A stretch of 64,000 nucleotides of DNA from Candidatus Zixiibacteriota bacterium (GTDB taxonomy: Bacteria; Zixibacteria; MSB-5A5; GN15; FEB-12). Numbering within the stretch: position 1 is the stretch's first letter; the number at the start of each line of letters is the position of its first letter. Below are positions 17,917 through 26,235 of the stretch, piece after piece. The stretch spans positions 17,885 through 81,884 of the forward strand of contig JBFMGC010000009.1 in assembly GCA_040752815.1 (NCBI GenBank), written 5' to 3'. The notes under the pieces are model-generated. The model made no database searches, was not told the origin of the DNA, and saw only the letters and a list, made by a program, of their open reading frames with translations. The position numbers were made by a program, and so were the translations under genes.

Positions 17917-19260
17917 ATGCGATTGAAGACAACATCTCTGCCGACTATTGCTCTCGCCGCTCTGCTGCTGAATTCCGGCCTGCTTGCGGATACCGCAGGG
18001 GACACGACGACTGCGGATACGTCGAAGCCGGCGCAGTCACAGCGAGGTGGGCGATCGCTGGTTTACACCATGACCATCACCGGCACTATCGGCGCCACCA
18101 CGGCTGAACGCATCACCGATGCGGTGGAGACTGCCGAGGACAACGATGCCGAGCTGCTGGTGATCTTTCTTGATACACCCGGGGGTTTCTCGAATGCCAC
18201 CTGGGGCATAAACAAGACAATTCTTAACAGCCATGTGCCGGTGTGCGTTTATATCGCTCCGCTCGGGGCCACCGCCGGATCGGCGGGAGTGTATATCACA
18301 TATTCGGCCCACTTCGCCGCCATGGCGCCCACGGCCAATATCGGCGCCGCTCACCCGGTGGGAGGAGGCGGGGAGAAGATCGATTCGGTAATGAATGAGA
18401 AGGTTACGAACGACGCTGCCGCTAAGATACGAACGATGGCTGAGAAGTGGGGCCGCAACGGCGTCTGGGGAGAGCGGGCGGTGCGTGAATCGGTCTCGGC
18501 CACCGCTAAGGAGGCTCTCGACAGCAATGTGATCGACATAATCGCCGAAGACATCGATGACCTGCTCAGGCAGATTGATGGCCGCAAGACCCAGTTGCCG
18601 TACGGAGAAAAGATCATGGCGCTCTCGAAATACGATACCGAGGAGATCAGCGCCACTTTCTCGCAGAAGATCCTCCAACTTATCACTACACCTGAGATTG
18701 TGCTGCTGCTTTTCTCGCTCGGTGGCCTCGGCCTGGTGCTGGAACTCTACAATCCGGGGGCGATCTTCCCCGGCGTGGTTGGGGCGATTTCGCTTATTCT
18801 CGCTTTTTACGGCATGCAGACACTGCCGATCAATGCCGCCGGGCTGGCGCTAATCATACTCGCTATCGCCCTGTGGGTTGCCGAAATCAAAGTGGTCTCC
18901 CACGGGCTGCTCTTTGTCGGCGGCCTGATATCGTTCTTTCTCGGAGGACTTATGCTGGTTGACACGGTCGACCCTGCCCTGAAAGTCTCGATCTCGTTTC
19001 TCATCTCGATCACGATCATCATGGCAATTCTTTTCGGTCTGGTAGCCTGGCTGGTGATCAAGGCCCACCGCCGCACGGTTGCGGTGGGCGGCGAGGGGAT
19101 GTCGGGCAAGATCGCCGTCGTCAAGACCGCTGACATGGTGTATGTCGACGGTGCCCTGTGGCGCGCCCAGTGCGACCAGGGGCTGACACCCGGAGAGAAA
19201 GTGGAAGTCGTTTCGGTCGACAAACTGCTCTTGATAGTCAAGAAACTGAACTCGAAATAG
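17917..19260 (+). CDS. NfeD family membrane-bound serine protease (ClpP class)
   Basis: A 447-residue protein with a signal peptide, a ClpP-like protease domain, four to five membrane helices and a C-terminal soluble OB-fold NfeD domain. The protease domain shows the nucleophile block GATAGSAGVYIT and a Lys in NEKVTNDAAAKI, as expected for the Ser-Lys dyad of the archaeal homologue PH1510. ATG 17917 is chosen for its upstream GAGGAG and the clean signal peptide. The next gene encodes its usual partner, a slipin, which such proteases are known to cleave; the pair is thought to act in membrane quality control. Typical length for the long NfeD1b form. Confidence 0.92.
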   Translation: MRLKTTSLPTIALAALLLNSGLLADTAGDTTTADTSKPAQSQRGGRSLVYTMTITGTIGATTAERITDAVETAEDNDAELLVIFLDTPGGFSNATWGINKTILNSHVPVCVYIAPLGATAGSAGVYITYSAHFAAMAPTANIGAAHPVGGGGEKIDSVMNEKVTNDAAAKIRTMAEKWGRNGVWGERAVRESVSATAKEALDSNVIDIIAEDIDDLLRQIDGRKTQLPYGEKIMALSKYDTEEISATFSQKILQLITTPEIVLLLFSLGGLGLVLELYNPGAIFPGVVGAISLILAFYGMQTLPINAAGLALIILAIALWVAEIKVVSHGLLFVGGLISFFLGGLMLVDTVDPALKVSISFLISITIIMAILFGLVAWLVIKAHRRTVAVGGEGMSGKIAVVKTADMVYVDGALWRAQCDQGLTPGEKVEVVSVDKLLLIVKKLNSK

Positions 19261-19272
19261 AGGAGTGACAAG

Positions 19273-20049
19273 ATGACATCGCCGATTCCGTTTGGAATTC
19301 TGATCCTGGTCTTCTTTGGATTCCTGATCCTGTTCAACATGATCAAAGTGCTGCGGGAGTATGAGCGGGGCGTGATTTTCCGTCTGGGCCGGCTGATCGG
19401 CATGAAGGGCCCCGGCCTGATTATCCTCATCCCGATTATCGATAAGATGATCCGGGTTGATCTTCGCGTGATCACCTACGACGTCCCCCCGCAGGATGTT
19501 ATTACCCGTGACAACGTCTCGGTCAAGGTCAACGCCGTGCTCTACTTTCAGGTGGTCGATGCCAACAAAGCAATCGTCTCAGTCATGAACTACTTCGAGG
19601 CGACCTCACAGATCGCCCAGACGACCCTGCGCTCGGTGCTCGGCCAGCAGGAGCTGGACGATCTTCTGGCCAATCGCGAGAAGATCAACACCGAGCTGCA
19701 GCGCATTATCGACGAGCAGACCGAGCCGTGGGGTGTGAAGGTCTCCGTGGTCGAAGTGAAGAATGTCGACCTGCCGCCGGAGATGACCCGTGCGATCGCC
19801 AAGCAGGCGGAGGCCGAGCGTGAGCGCCGCTCGAAGGTCATTCATGCCGAGGGTGAATTCCAGGCTGCACAGAAACTTGCCGACGCTGCCAATGTGATTG
19901 CGACTGCGCCGAACGCCATGCAGCTTCGTTTCCTGCAGACGCTGGTGGAGGTGTCGGCGGAGAAGAACAGCACGCTGATCTTCCCGGTGCCGATTGACCT
20001 GCTGGATTCGTTCAAGAAGTTCCTGGATCGCGGCGCCAGTAAGCCATAG
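19273..20049 (+). CDS. Slipin family protein (SPFH/stomatin-like)
   Basis: A 258-residue membrane protein with one N-terminal helix ([19 protein letters not shown]) followed by an SPFH domain: [33 protein letters not shown], and the coiled-coil region [21 protein letters not shown]. It probably forms oligomeric scaffolds in the inner membrane. The C-terminal hydrophobic segment ([20 protein letters not shown]) is the region cleaved by NfeD proteases in the archaeal pair. The gene starts 12 bases after the NfeD gene with AGGAG ahead of the ATG, so they form one operon. Confidence 0.94.
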   Translation: MTSPIPFGILILVFFGFLILFNMIKVLREYERGVIFRLGRLIGMKGPGLIILIPIIDKMIRVDLRVITYDVPPQDVITRDNVSVKVNAVLYFQVVDANKAIVSVMNYFEATSQIAQTTLRSVLGQQELDDLLANREKINTELQRIIDEQTEPWGVKVSVVEVKNVDLPPEMTRAIAKQAEAERERRSKVIHAEGEFQAAQKLADAANVIATAPNAMQLRFLQTLVEVSAEKNSTLIFPVPIDLLDSFKKFLDRGASKP

Positions 20050-20213
20050 ATCCGTAGCATAGTTCCGTATGGCAGAACCCCCGGCGAGTTCACGCGTAGC
20101 GAACTCGCGGCGGTTCTGCCACACGGACAGCACGTGACAGACTTCCGGTCTGCCACCAGCAGGGGAAACCCGCGCAGACGTGATCGTCTGTCGCACACCG
20201 ATCGTAGGAGGAG
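20050..20213. repeat. Intergenic hairpins (GGCAGAACC family and GACG-CGTC family)
   Basis: At 20071-20120 an outer GGCAGAACC/GGTTCTGCC stem encloses an inner GCGAGTTC/GAACTCGC stem. At 20175-20190 CAGACG and CGTCTG flank TGAT. Copies with the same outer stem but other inner stems are at 23502 and 51813. Confidence 0.8.
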
Positions 20214-20216
20214 GTG

Positions 20217-21104
20217 ATGAAACCACCATTCGACCTTGAAACTGTCGTCCAGCGGTTCGCGCCGCTGGTCCGTCTTCATCTTGACGAACATTTCCAGCCG
20301 TCGAGTGTTGAATGGTATCTCGCCCGCACCGAACTGTGGCACGTGAGTTCCGCAATGCATGCGCGCCGCCCCCCACAATACACGAAGCTGCTGAGTAAGG
20401 GAGACGTGACGGTCGGTGGCCTGGTATCCCAAAAGGTCGATCGCAAGGGCGGTCGCGACGAGAGCGGGGGAGAATCCCAGGGCCTGTTCTTCCTCAGGAT
20501 CCCCCACGACCCGCACAGGCGGCACACTTGCCAGGGGAGTCTCACGGGCGCGCAGTGCTATGGTCATGTCATGCCGACATCGCGCTCAAACCTCTGGCAA
20601 ATCGCTTATTTGTTCTTCTTTCCGTTCAACGGGTCGATTGTCTCGGTCGATTCGATCGCGCACGAGGGCGACTGGGAACATATCAAAGTCGAAATAGACA
20701 CCGCCGCTCAGGCGCCGCTTCGCGTGTATTATGCCGCGCACGGCGGAGGCGACTGGCATAATAAGAACACGCGCGGCAGCGGCGAGGGGTTCTACTGCTT
20801 TCAGAAGACACACCCGATTGTCTATTCGGCGTGGCATTCACACGCGAGCTATCCGCGTCCGGGCGTGCAGGAGCGGGCGCTGGCCTCCGACGAAACCGCC
20901 ACGGGCGGCGCGGAATGGCCATGCTGGGAGCGGACGGCTGTGCTTGGTGACAAGGCGAATCCACCTTCTGGCCAGGAGTGGCTCAGGTTCAACGGTCTCT
21001 GGGGCGACCCCGGCTCGCAACTGCCGGGCATCGGCGAGGCCACAAAAGGCCCAACCGGCCCGGCGTTCAAAAAATGGTGGAAGGACAACGGGTTTGATAC
21101 ATAG
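20217..21104 (+). CDS. Vps62-like protein
   Basis: A 295-residue protein of the Vps62 (plant DUF946) family, which is mostly eukaryotic with scattered bacterial members. The recognised core is SIAHEGDWEHIKVEID, followed by YYAAHGGGDW and the histidine-rich VYSAWHSHASYPRPG. No signal peptide is visible; LWQIAYLFFFPFNGS is hydrophobic but too short and aromatic to be a sure membrane span. The start lies behind AGGAGGAGG (20206-20214); a GTG one codon earlier is possible. Function unknown. The conserved His/Asp/Glu residues could bind metal, but that is inference. Confidence 0.75.
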   Translation: MKPPFDLETVVQRFAPLVRLHLDEHFQPSSVEWYLARTELWHVSSAMHARRPPQYTKLLSKGDVTVGGLVSQKVDRKGGRDESGGESQGLFFLRIPHDPHRRHTCQGSLTGAQCYGHVMPTSRSNLWQIAYLFFFPFNGSIVSVDSIAHEGDWEHIKVEIDTAAQAPLRVYYAAHGGGDWHNKNTRGSGEGFYCFQKTHPIVYSAWHSHASYPRPGVQERALASDETATGGAEWPCWERTAVLGDKANPPSGQEWLRFNGLWGDPGSQLPGIGEATKGPTGPAFKKWWKDNGFDT

Positions 21105-21110
21105 TGTTGC

Positions 21111-21140
21111 TTGACTCGCAATAAACACCACCCATATACT
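21111..21140 (+). promoter_or_regulatory. Putative promoter of the dCMP deaminase gene (leaderless)
   Basis: TTGACT (21111-21116), 18 bases, TATACT (21135-21140). The expected transcription start, about seven bases on, is the A of the ATG at 21147. There is no Shine-Dalgarno sequence. Confidence 0.5.
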
Positions 21141-21146
21141 CCCCCA

Positions 21147-21635
21147 ATGAGCGGCAAGCGAACTGATTATCTAAGCTGGGAAGAGTACTTTATGGCGGTC
21201 GCGCAGCTTTCGGCGCGGCGTTCAAAGGACCCCAACACGCAGGTCGGGGCCTGTATCGTAAACACGAACAAGCGGATTATCGGAATCGGTTACAACGGCT
21301 TCCCGACCGGCTGCTCCGATGACGAGCTCCCCTGGAGCCGCGAGGGAAACCTGCTCGATACCAAATACCCCTATGTCTGCCACGCTGAAATGAACGCAAT
21401 TACCAACGCGTCTAACAAACCGGACCTCGACGGTGCCACCATGTACGTTTCACTTTTTCCTTGCAATGAGTGCGCTAAACTCATTGTGCAGGTTGGCATT
21501 AAGGAAGTGGTGTACCTCGAGGACAAGTACCCCGACAAGGACATCTTCATAGCCGCCGGGCGAATTCTCAAGATGGCCGGGGTCGCCTGTCGGCAACTCG
21601 CCCCTGCCACGCGTAAAATAAGCATCAGCTTGTAG
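21147..21635 (+). CDS. Deoxycytidylate (dCMP) deaminase
   Basis: A 162-residue zinc enzyme that deaminates dCMP to dUMP for thymidylate synthesis. It has the zinc motifs CHAEMNAI (His and catalytic Glu) and PCNECAK (two Cys), a substrate-binding GYNGFPTGC, and the start [20 protein letters not shown], all typical of the ComEB/dCMP deaminase family. An ORF extends 12 codons upstream but over the promoter. Identity is firm; the gene stands alone between repeat-rich spacers. Confidence 0.95.
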   Translation: MSGKRTDYLSWEEYFMAVAQLSARRSKDPNTQVGACIVNTNKRIIGIGYNGFPTGCSDDELPWSREGNLLDTKYPYVCHAEMNAITNASNKPDLDGATMYVSLFPCNECAKLIVQVGIKEVVYLEDKYPDKDIFIAAGRILKMAGVACRQLAPATRKISISL

Positions 21636-21901
21636 GTTCTGTGGGTGGTCCGCCGCAGATTCAGGGACAGGACTGAGACCTAGGGCAGCAAGGTCCGTGG
21701 GCGGCCGAGCTTGCCCCGGACTTGATTCGGGGTCCTCGTCTGCCCCGTCGAGCCAAAAGTCGAAATCCAGAGCCGGGCAGACCAGGAGAGGCTGTCTCAA
21801 AAGTCGGCAAACGTTGCGGCAGGTCTTGCTTCGGGCCCGACACGCTCCGCGGGTCGGGCTCGAAGTGTGACCTGACGCCGTTGATCTGGAGCGGGTTAGG
21901 C

Positions 21902-21965
21902 GCGTCAGTTCACACCCCTTTTGCCTCGTTCAGCGGTCAAGGCAAAAGGGGGCAAGAACTGACGC
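21902..21965. repeat. 64-nt near-perfect hairpin upstream of glnA
   Basis: Outer arms GCGTCAGTTC (21902-21911) and GAACTGACGC (21956-21965) are perfectly complementary. Inner arms CCCCTTTTGCCT (21915-21926) and AGGCAAAAGGGG (21940-21951) are also perfect. A 3/4-base internal loop separates them and a 13-base loop closes the top: 22 base pairs in all. Confidence 0.9.
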
Positions 21966-21982
21966 AACAGTACTGGCGTCTA

Positions 21983-21997
21983 TTGTGACAGTCACAA
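21983..21997. promoter_or_regulatory. 15-bp perfect palindrome, candidate operator
   Basis: TTGTGAC-A-GTCACAA, about 150 bases before the glnA start. It contains CRP/FNR-like half sites (TGTGA and TCACA) but with three rather than six bases between them. A shorter relative, GTGAC-A-GTCAC, occurs at 2063-2073 within a repeat element, so it may be part of a repeat rather than a regulator site. Confidence 0.35.
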
Positions 21998-22143
21998 ACG
22001 GTCTGCCGCGCACAACCCCCGGCGCAGTCGAAAAAAAGAGCTTCCGGAACTACTTTCGTCCTTTTTTTGTTGCTACAATTTTCTCCGGAAATACATTAGC
22101 GCTTTCCGTTTCCGGTTGTAACTCGTCACAGGAGAATAGAGCC

Positions 22144-23469
22144 GTGGTCAAGACTAAAGAAGACGTATTGAGGCTAATCGATGAAGCCGGCGTCCGTTAT
22201 ATCCGCCTCTGCTTCACCGACATTCTCGGTCACATCAAGGGGATGACCCTTACGCGCCCGGAGATTGAGCAGGTCCTGCACGAGGGGCAGGGATTCGACG
22301 GGTCGTCGATTCAGGGTTTCGCGCGTATCGACGAATCTGATCTGATGGCGATTCCCGATCCGCTCACTTTCCGCATCATCCCGTGGGAAATCTCGGGCGA
22401 AAAAGTCGCCATGCTGTTCTGTGACATCCAGAATCCCGACGGCACCCCGTACGAGGGCGATCCGCGCTACGTCCTCAAGCGGACTTTGAAAAAGCTCGAG
22501 GAGAAGGGGTGGACCCTCTATGTCGGACCGGAGATTGAATATTTCTATTTCAAGAGCGAGAACGAGCCCGAAGTGCTGGATAACAGCGGTTATTTCGACT
22601 ACGGCACGATGGATGCCGGCACTCAGATGCGCAAGAAGACCGTCGCCGCGCTCGAGATGATGGATATCCCGGTGGAATGCGCGCATCACGAGGTGGCGCC
22701 GTCGCAGCACGAAATCGACCTCAAGTACCAGGAGGCTCTCGTCATGGCCGATTTCGCGCAGGTGTATCGGTTCATCGTGAAGGAAGTCGCGATGGAGAAC
22801 GATTTCTACGCGACTTTTATGCCCAAGCCGATGTTCGGACAGAACGGCTCCGGGATGCACTGCCACATGTCGCTGTTCAAGGCCAAAAAGAACCTCTTCT
22901 TTGATTCCGCCGCCGAGTATAACCTGTCGACCATGGCCCGGCAGTTTACCGAGGGCATTCTGCAGCACATACCTGAGATCACGCTCGTTCTCAACCAGTG
23001 GGTCAATTCATACAAGCGGCTGGTCGAGGGGTACGAGGCGCCCTGCTATATCAGTTGGGGTCGCCGTAACCGGTCATCGCTGGTGCGCGTGCCGGCGTAT
23101 CGTCAGGGCAAGGAGGCGGCCACTCGTATAGAGCTGCGCTCGCCCGATCCGGGCGCCAACCCGTACCTCGCGTTCGCCTGTATCCTGGCGGCGGGGCTTA
23201 AGGGAATCGAGGGCAAGTACAAACTTCGTGCGCCGGTCGAGATGAACATCTTCCACCTCTCCGAGGAGGAGAAGGCCAACATGGGCATCAAGCATCTGCC
23301 TAATTCATTGGAGAATGCGATCCGGACGGCGATGAAATCCGACCTCGTAAAAGAGACGCTCGGCCCGCACGTGTACGAAAAGCTGATTGAGAACAAATGG
23401 ATCGAGTGGGATCAGTACCGTATCCACGTGAGCCGCTACGAGGTCGAGAAGTACTTGCCTTGGTTGTAG
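22144..23469 (+). CDS. glnA: Glutamine synthetase type I
   Basis: ATP-dependent ammonia assimilation into glutamine; a dodecamer in the cytosol. The 441 residues have the N-terminal beta-grasp segment, FDGSSIQGFARIDESDL (the 'DGSSI' loop), GPEIEYFYF, the glutamate/metal block HHEVAPSQHEIDLKY, NGSGMHCHMSL, RLVEGYEAPCYISWGRRNRSSLVRVP and EFRSPDPGANPYLAF-type RSPDP. There is no Tyr-adenylylation insert, so it resembles the GSI-alpha form of Firmicutes and archaea. The GTG (VVKTKEDVLRL) is chosen as start because AGGAG lies at 22130-22134; the open frame runs 53 codons further up through non-coding DNA. Confidence 0.95.
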   Translation: MVKTKEDVLRLIDEAGVRYIRLCFTDILGHIKGMTLTRPEIEQVLHEGQGFDGSSIQGFARIDESDLMAIPDPLTFRIIPWEISGEKVAMLFCDIQNPDGTPYEGDPRYVLKRTLKKLEEKGWTLYVGPEIEYFYFKSENEPEVLDNSGYFDYGTMDAGTQMRKKTVAALEMMDIPVECAHHEVAPSQHEIDLKYQEALVMADFAQVYRFIVKEVAMENDFYATFMPKPMFGQNGSGMHCHMSLFKAKKNLFFDSAAEYNLSTMARQFTEGILQHIPEITLVLNQWVNSYKRLVEGYEAPCYISWGRRNRSSLVRVPAYRQGKEAATRIELRSPDPGANPYLAFACILAAGLKGIEGKYKLRAPVEMNIFHLSEEEKANMGIKHLPNSLENAIRTAMKSDLVKETLGPHVYEKLIENKWIEWDQYRIHVSRYEVEKYLPWL

Positions 23470-23501
23470 GCGGCCGGTGATTGACTGTTGTTATTATTTA
23501 G

Positions 23502-23552
23502 GGCAGAACCCGAACGCCGCGCGCGACAGCACGCGGCTATAGTGGTTCTGCC
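23502..23552. repeat. GGCAGAACC-family hairpin
   Basis: Outer stem GGCAGAACC/GGTTCTGCC identical to that at 20071 and 51813; the inner stem here is GCCGCG/CGCGGC. It lies just after glnA. Confidence 0.8.
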
Positions 23553-23639
23553 AGATGGCCACCGGGCAGAGTCCCCCGACAGCACCTTCGTAGCAGGTTT
23601 TGTTTTCGATGGGCACTTGCAGTGCCGTAGATTCCCTCC

Positions 23640-24419
23640 ATGCCGCACGCTGATCTTGGTGAGTTCCGCATGTACTACGAGGGCGCCGGCGAGGGAGAGG
23701 CGCTCGTGTTTCTCCACGGCTTCTCGCTCGACTGCCGCATGTGGCGACCTCAAGTCGAGTTTTTCCGCGACGCCTATCACGTAATCACACCCGATGCCCG
23801 CGGGCACGGTCTGTCTGACGCGCCCCTCTCCGGCTACTCACGCGCCGACCGGGTGCAGGATCTCGTGCGATTGCTCGATTATCTCAAGATCGAGTCATTG
23901 CATCTGGTCGGGCTTTCGATGGGCGGTGCGACCGCAATCGGTTTCGCGCTGGCTCACGAGGACCGCCTGAAGTCGCTCACACTGGTTTCAACCGGGGCCG
24001 CCGGATATAGCGCCGGAAAGAAGTTCTCGGGTCTGGACCAGGTGGCTCGCGAAAAAGGGGTGGAGGCGGCCCTCGGTCGTTGGAAGGCGTGGGCGCTCGG
24101 TTGGTACAAAGACGATCAGAGCAATCTGCGTAGCCTGCTTGACACGATGATCTCGGCCTATTCGGGAGCGGTCTGGCGTGACCCGATGCGCGGCCAGTAC
24201 CCCCGCGAAGACGACCTGAGCCGAGCCAGCCAAATCAAAGTCCCGGCAGCGATTTTTGCGGGTGCGCTGGACAAGATGTGGGTGCCGCTGGCACGTCAGC
24301 TTCACGAGCGTGTTGCCGGCAGCAGGCTCACGGTTTACCCCGATACCGGCCACATGTTAAACCTTGAACAACCAGCGCAATTCAACGCTGATCTTAAAGT
24401 GTTTCTTGAAGGCTTGTAG
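23640..24419 (+). CDS. Alpha/beta hydrolase
   Basis: A 259-residue alpha/beta-hydrolase-fold enzyme. The oxyanion motif FLHGFSLDCRMW, the nucleophile elbow GLSMGG, an acid in GALDKMW and the catalytic His in DTGHMLNLEQP are all present and in the usual order. The family covers esterases, haloperoxidase-like and 3-oxoadipate enol-lactonase-like enzymes; the substrate cannot be told. No signal peptide. It starts at ATG with CCCTCC before it and no clear ribosome-binding site. The surrounding spacers contain repeat elements, so it is likely its own transcription unit. Confidence 0.9.
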   Translation: MPHADLGEFRMYYEGAGEGEALVFLHGFSLDCRMWRPQVEFFRDAYHVITPDARGHGLSDAPLSGYSRADRVQDLVRLLDYLKIESLHLVGLSMGGATAIGFALAHEDRLKSLTLVSTGAAGYSAGKKFSGLDQVAREKGVEAALGRWKAWALGWYKDDQSNLRSLLDTMISAYSGAVWRDPMRGQYPREDDLSRASQIKVPAAIFAGALDKMWVPLARQLHERVAGSRLTVYPDTGHMLNLEQPAQFNADLKVFLEGL

Positions 24420-24726
24420 GGGAGTCTGCTTCAAGCCCGCCACCTCTGTAGTGTCCGTGCCTGGCGTATCTCCCGGTGCGCCAGAGTCCTGGGGCCAACC
24501 GGATATACTGCGACGCATGAGAACGTGGTGGACGAGGACGTCCACCACGCACGAGAGCTAAGTTAGCGCCTATGGGACGGAGCCCTGCCGATCGCACTGA
24601 AAACGGTGTCGCAGAGGTCCTGCCCTACGTTCCACAAAAGGGGTTGGCGGGGCGACCTGCCGGTGCGATATTTCGAACTTTGACGTACTGTCGAGGACCT
24701 GGATAGGAAGTACGACTACAAGCGAC
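24420..24726. repeat. Repeat-rich spacer before purN
   Basis: No gene seen. At 24524-24549 CGTGGTGGACG and CGTCCACCACG form a perfect 11-bp stem around AGGA, the same apical core (GACGAGGACGTC) as at 1576 but with different arms. At 24615-24628 is the right half of the GCAGG-loop element (GGTCCTGCCCTACG). A TTGACG (24680-24685) lies 16 bases from a poor GATAGG box ahead of purN. Confidence 0.75.
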
Positions 24727-25341
24727 ATGCAAGCGACAAGAGCAAGACTGGCGGTATTCATTTCCGGCGGCGGCACCGGTCTTCAGGCGATAATCGACGC
24801 TGCCGCTCGTGGCGAACTCTGCGCAGACGTAGTGTGGGTGGTTTCGTCCACGAACAAGGCCTTCGGTTTGGAAAGAGCGAAGAAGGCGGGCATTGAGACG
24901 TTCGTCTTTCGTCTGCAAAAGTACGGTTCACCGGATGAGGCTGCTGCGGATTTGCTTGCCAAACTCAAGGAACGAAGCATTGAATATATCGCTCTCGCCG
25001 GCTATCTGAAGCTGTTGCCGGTCGAAATCGTGCGAGCGTATCCAGGCCGGATCGTCAACATCCACCCCGGCCTGTTGCCCAGGTACGGCGGTCCGGGCAT
25101 GTACGGCCATTACGTGCATGAGGCGGTGCTGGCCTCCGGTGACAAAGAGAGCGGCCCCACAGTGCACCTGGTGGACGAAGTCTACGATCATGGCCGTATT
25201 CTCGAACAGGTACGCGTGCCGGTGCTGCCCGACGATACCCCCGAGACCCTCGCCGCACGGGTGCTGATTGAGGAACATAAACTGTACCCAAAAGTGATAG
25301 ATAACCTGATCAAAGGAAAGTATCGACTCGACCATGAATGA
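24727..25341 (+). CDS. purN: Phosphoribosylglycinamide formyltransferase PurN
   Basis: Transfers a formyl group from 10-formyl-THF to GAR in step three of purine synthesis. The 204 residues show FISGGGTGLQAIIDA (phosphate loop), the catalytic Asn-His pair in VNIHPGLLPRYGG, and the late Asp in TVHLVDEVYDHGRIL. The loop reads GGPGMYGHYVHEAV, the usual 'G..MYG..VH' form. The stop overlaps the ATG of purC by eight bases, so translation is coupled in a purN-purC-purH operon. Confidence 0.95.
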   Translation: MQATRARLAVFISGGGTGLQAIIDAAARGELCADVVWVVSSTNKAFGLERAKKAGIETFVFRLQKYGSPDEAAADLLAKLKERSIEYIALAGYLKLLPVEIVRAYPGRIVNIHPGLLPRYGGPGMYGHYVHEAVLASGDKESGPTVHLVDEVYDHGRILEQVRVPVLPDDTPETLAARVLIEEHKLYPKVIDNLIKGKYRLDHE

Positions 25342-26233
25342 TGTAGTCCTGACCACAGATATCACAGAATACCCGCTGGCTCGCCGCGGCAAAGTGCGCG
25401 ACATCTACGACCTGGGCGACTCGCTTCTGTTCATCGCCTCGGATCGGATCTCGGCGTTCGATGTTGTCATGCCCAACGGCATCCCCGGCAAGGGCCGTGT
25501 GCTCACGCAAACATCGCTGTTCTGGTTTGACTTCCTCAAGGGCATCGTCGAGAACCATCTTATAACGGCGAATGTCGATGAATACCCCGCCCCGCTAAGG
25601 AAGTACCGTGATCGCCTCAATGGCCGTTCCATGATTGTCACCAAGGCTGAACGGGTGGATATCGAGTGCATCGTGCGCGGGTATATCTCCGGCTCGATGT
25701 GGAAAGAGCTGGTTGCTGCCCGCAAGCAAGGTTCCAACACGGTTCATGGCTTTGCGTTTCCGCCCGAGCTCCGCGAATCAGACAAACTGCCCCAGCCCCT
25801 GTTCACGCCGTCATCGAAAAACGACCTCGGCCATGATGAGAATATCAGTTTCGAAGCTATGGTCGAGCAAGTGGGGGAGAAGACCGCCGTACTGTGCCGG
25901 GACAAGTCGCTGGCGGTCTATCAGGCCGCGGCCGACTACGCGCTCACTAGGGGTATAATCATAGCCGATACCAAGTTCGAATTCGGCTTCAAGAATGGCC
26001 GATTTCTGCTTATTGACGAAGTCCTCTCGCCGGATTCAAGCCGCTTCTGGCCGGTTGACAAGTACCAGCCCGGTCGCGCGCAGCCGTCATTTGACAAACA
26101 GCCGATTCGTGATTATCTCGAAACGCTCGATTGGAACAAAAAACCGCCCGCGCCGAGACTGCCCGATGAAGTGGTGGCCGCCTCGGCGGAACGTTATCGC
26201 GAAGCTCAGCGATTATTGACAGGAAGGATTTGA
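25334..26233 (+). CDS. purC: Phosphoribosylaminoimidazole-succinocarboxamide synthase PurC
   Basis: ATP-dependent SAICAR synthetase, joining CAIR and aspartate. The 299 residues match the longer yeast-like form rather than the 240-residue E. coli form. Signatures: RRGKVRDIYDLGDSLLFIASDRISAFDVVMPNGIP at the start, the ISGSMWKE loop, GRPHLLPxPL-like PQPLFTPSSKNDLGHDENIS, and DTKFEFGF...DEVLSPDSSRFWP that binds metal and nucleotide. It overlaps purN and is followed directly by purH. Confidence 0.96.
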   Translation: MNDVVLTTDITEYPLARRGKVRDIYDLGDSLLFIASDRISAFDVVMPNGIPGKGRVLTQTSLFWFDFLKGIVENHLITANVDEYPAPLRKYRDRLNGRSMIVTKAERVDIECIVRGYISGSMWKELVAARKQGSNTVHGFAFPPELRESDKLPQPLFTPSSKNDLGHDENISFEAMVEQVGEKTAVLCRDKSLAVYQAAADYALTRGIIIADTKFEFGFKNGRFLLIDEVLSPDSSRFWPVDKYQPGRAQPSFDKQPIRDYLETLDWNKKPPAPRLPDEVVAASAERYREAQRLLTGRI

Positions 26234-26235
26234 GC

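Larger units (their letters stand above)
21636..22143. other. Long spacer upstream of glnA with hairpins and palindromes
   Basis: This 508-base gap has no convincing gene. It holds a degenerate module (21773-21796) nearly identical to 57558-57581, the very strong hairpin at 21902-21965, a 15-bp palindrome at 21983-21997, and an AT-rich stretch with a TACAAT hexamer (22074-22079) that may be the glnA -10 box, although no good -35 box precedes it. Confidence 0.6.

Noticed and set aside
21722..21988. 88-residue plus-strand ORF ahead of glnA
   Set aside because: It lies over repeat modules and the 22-bp hairpin, so the frame is a by-product of GC-rich palindromes.
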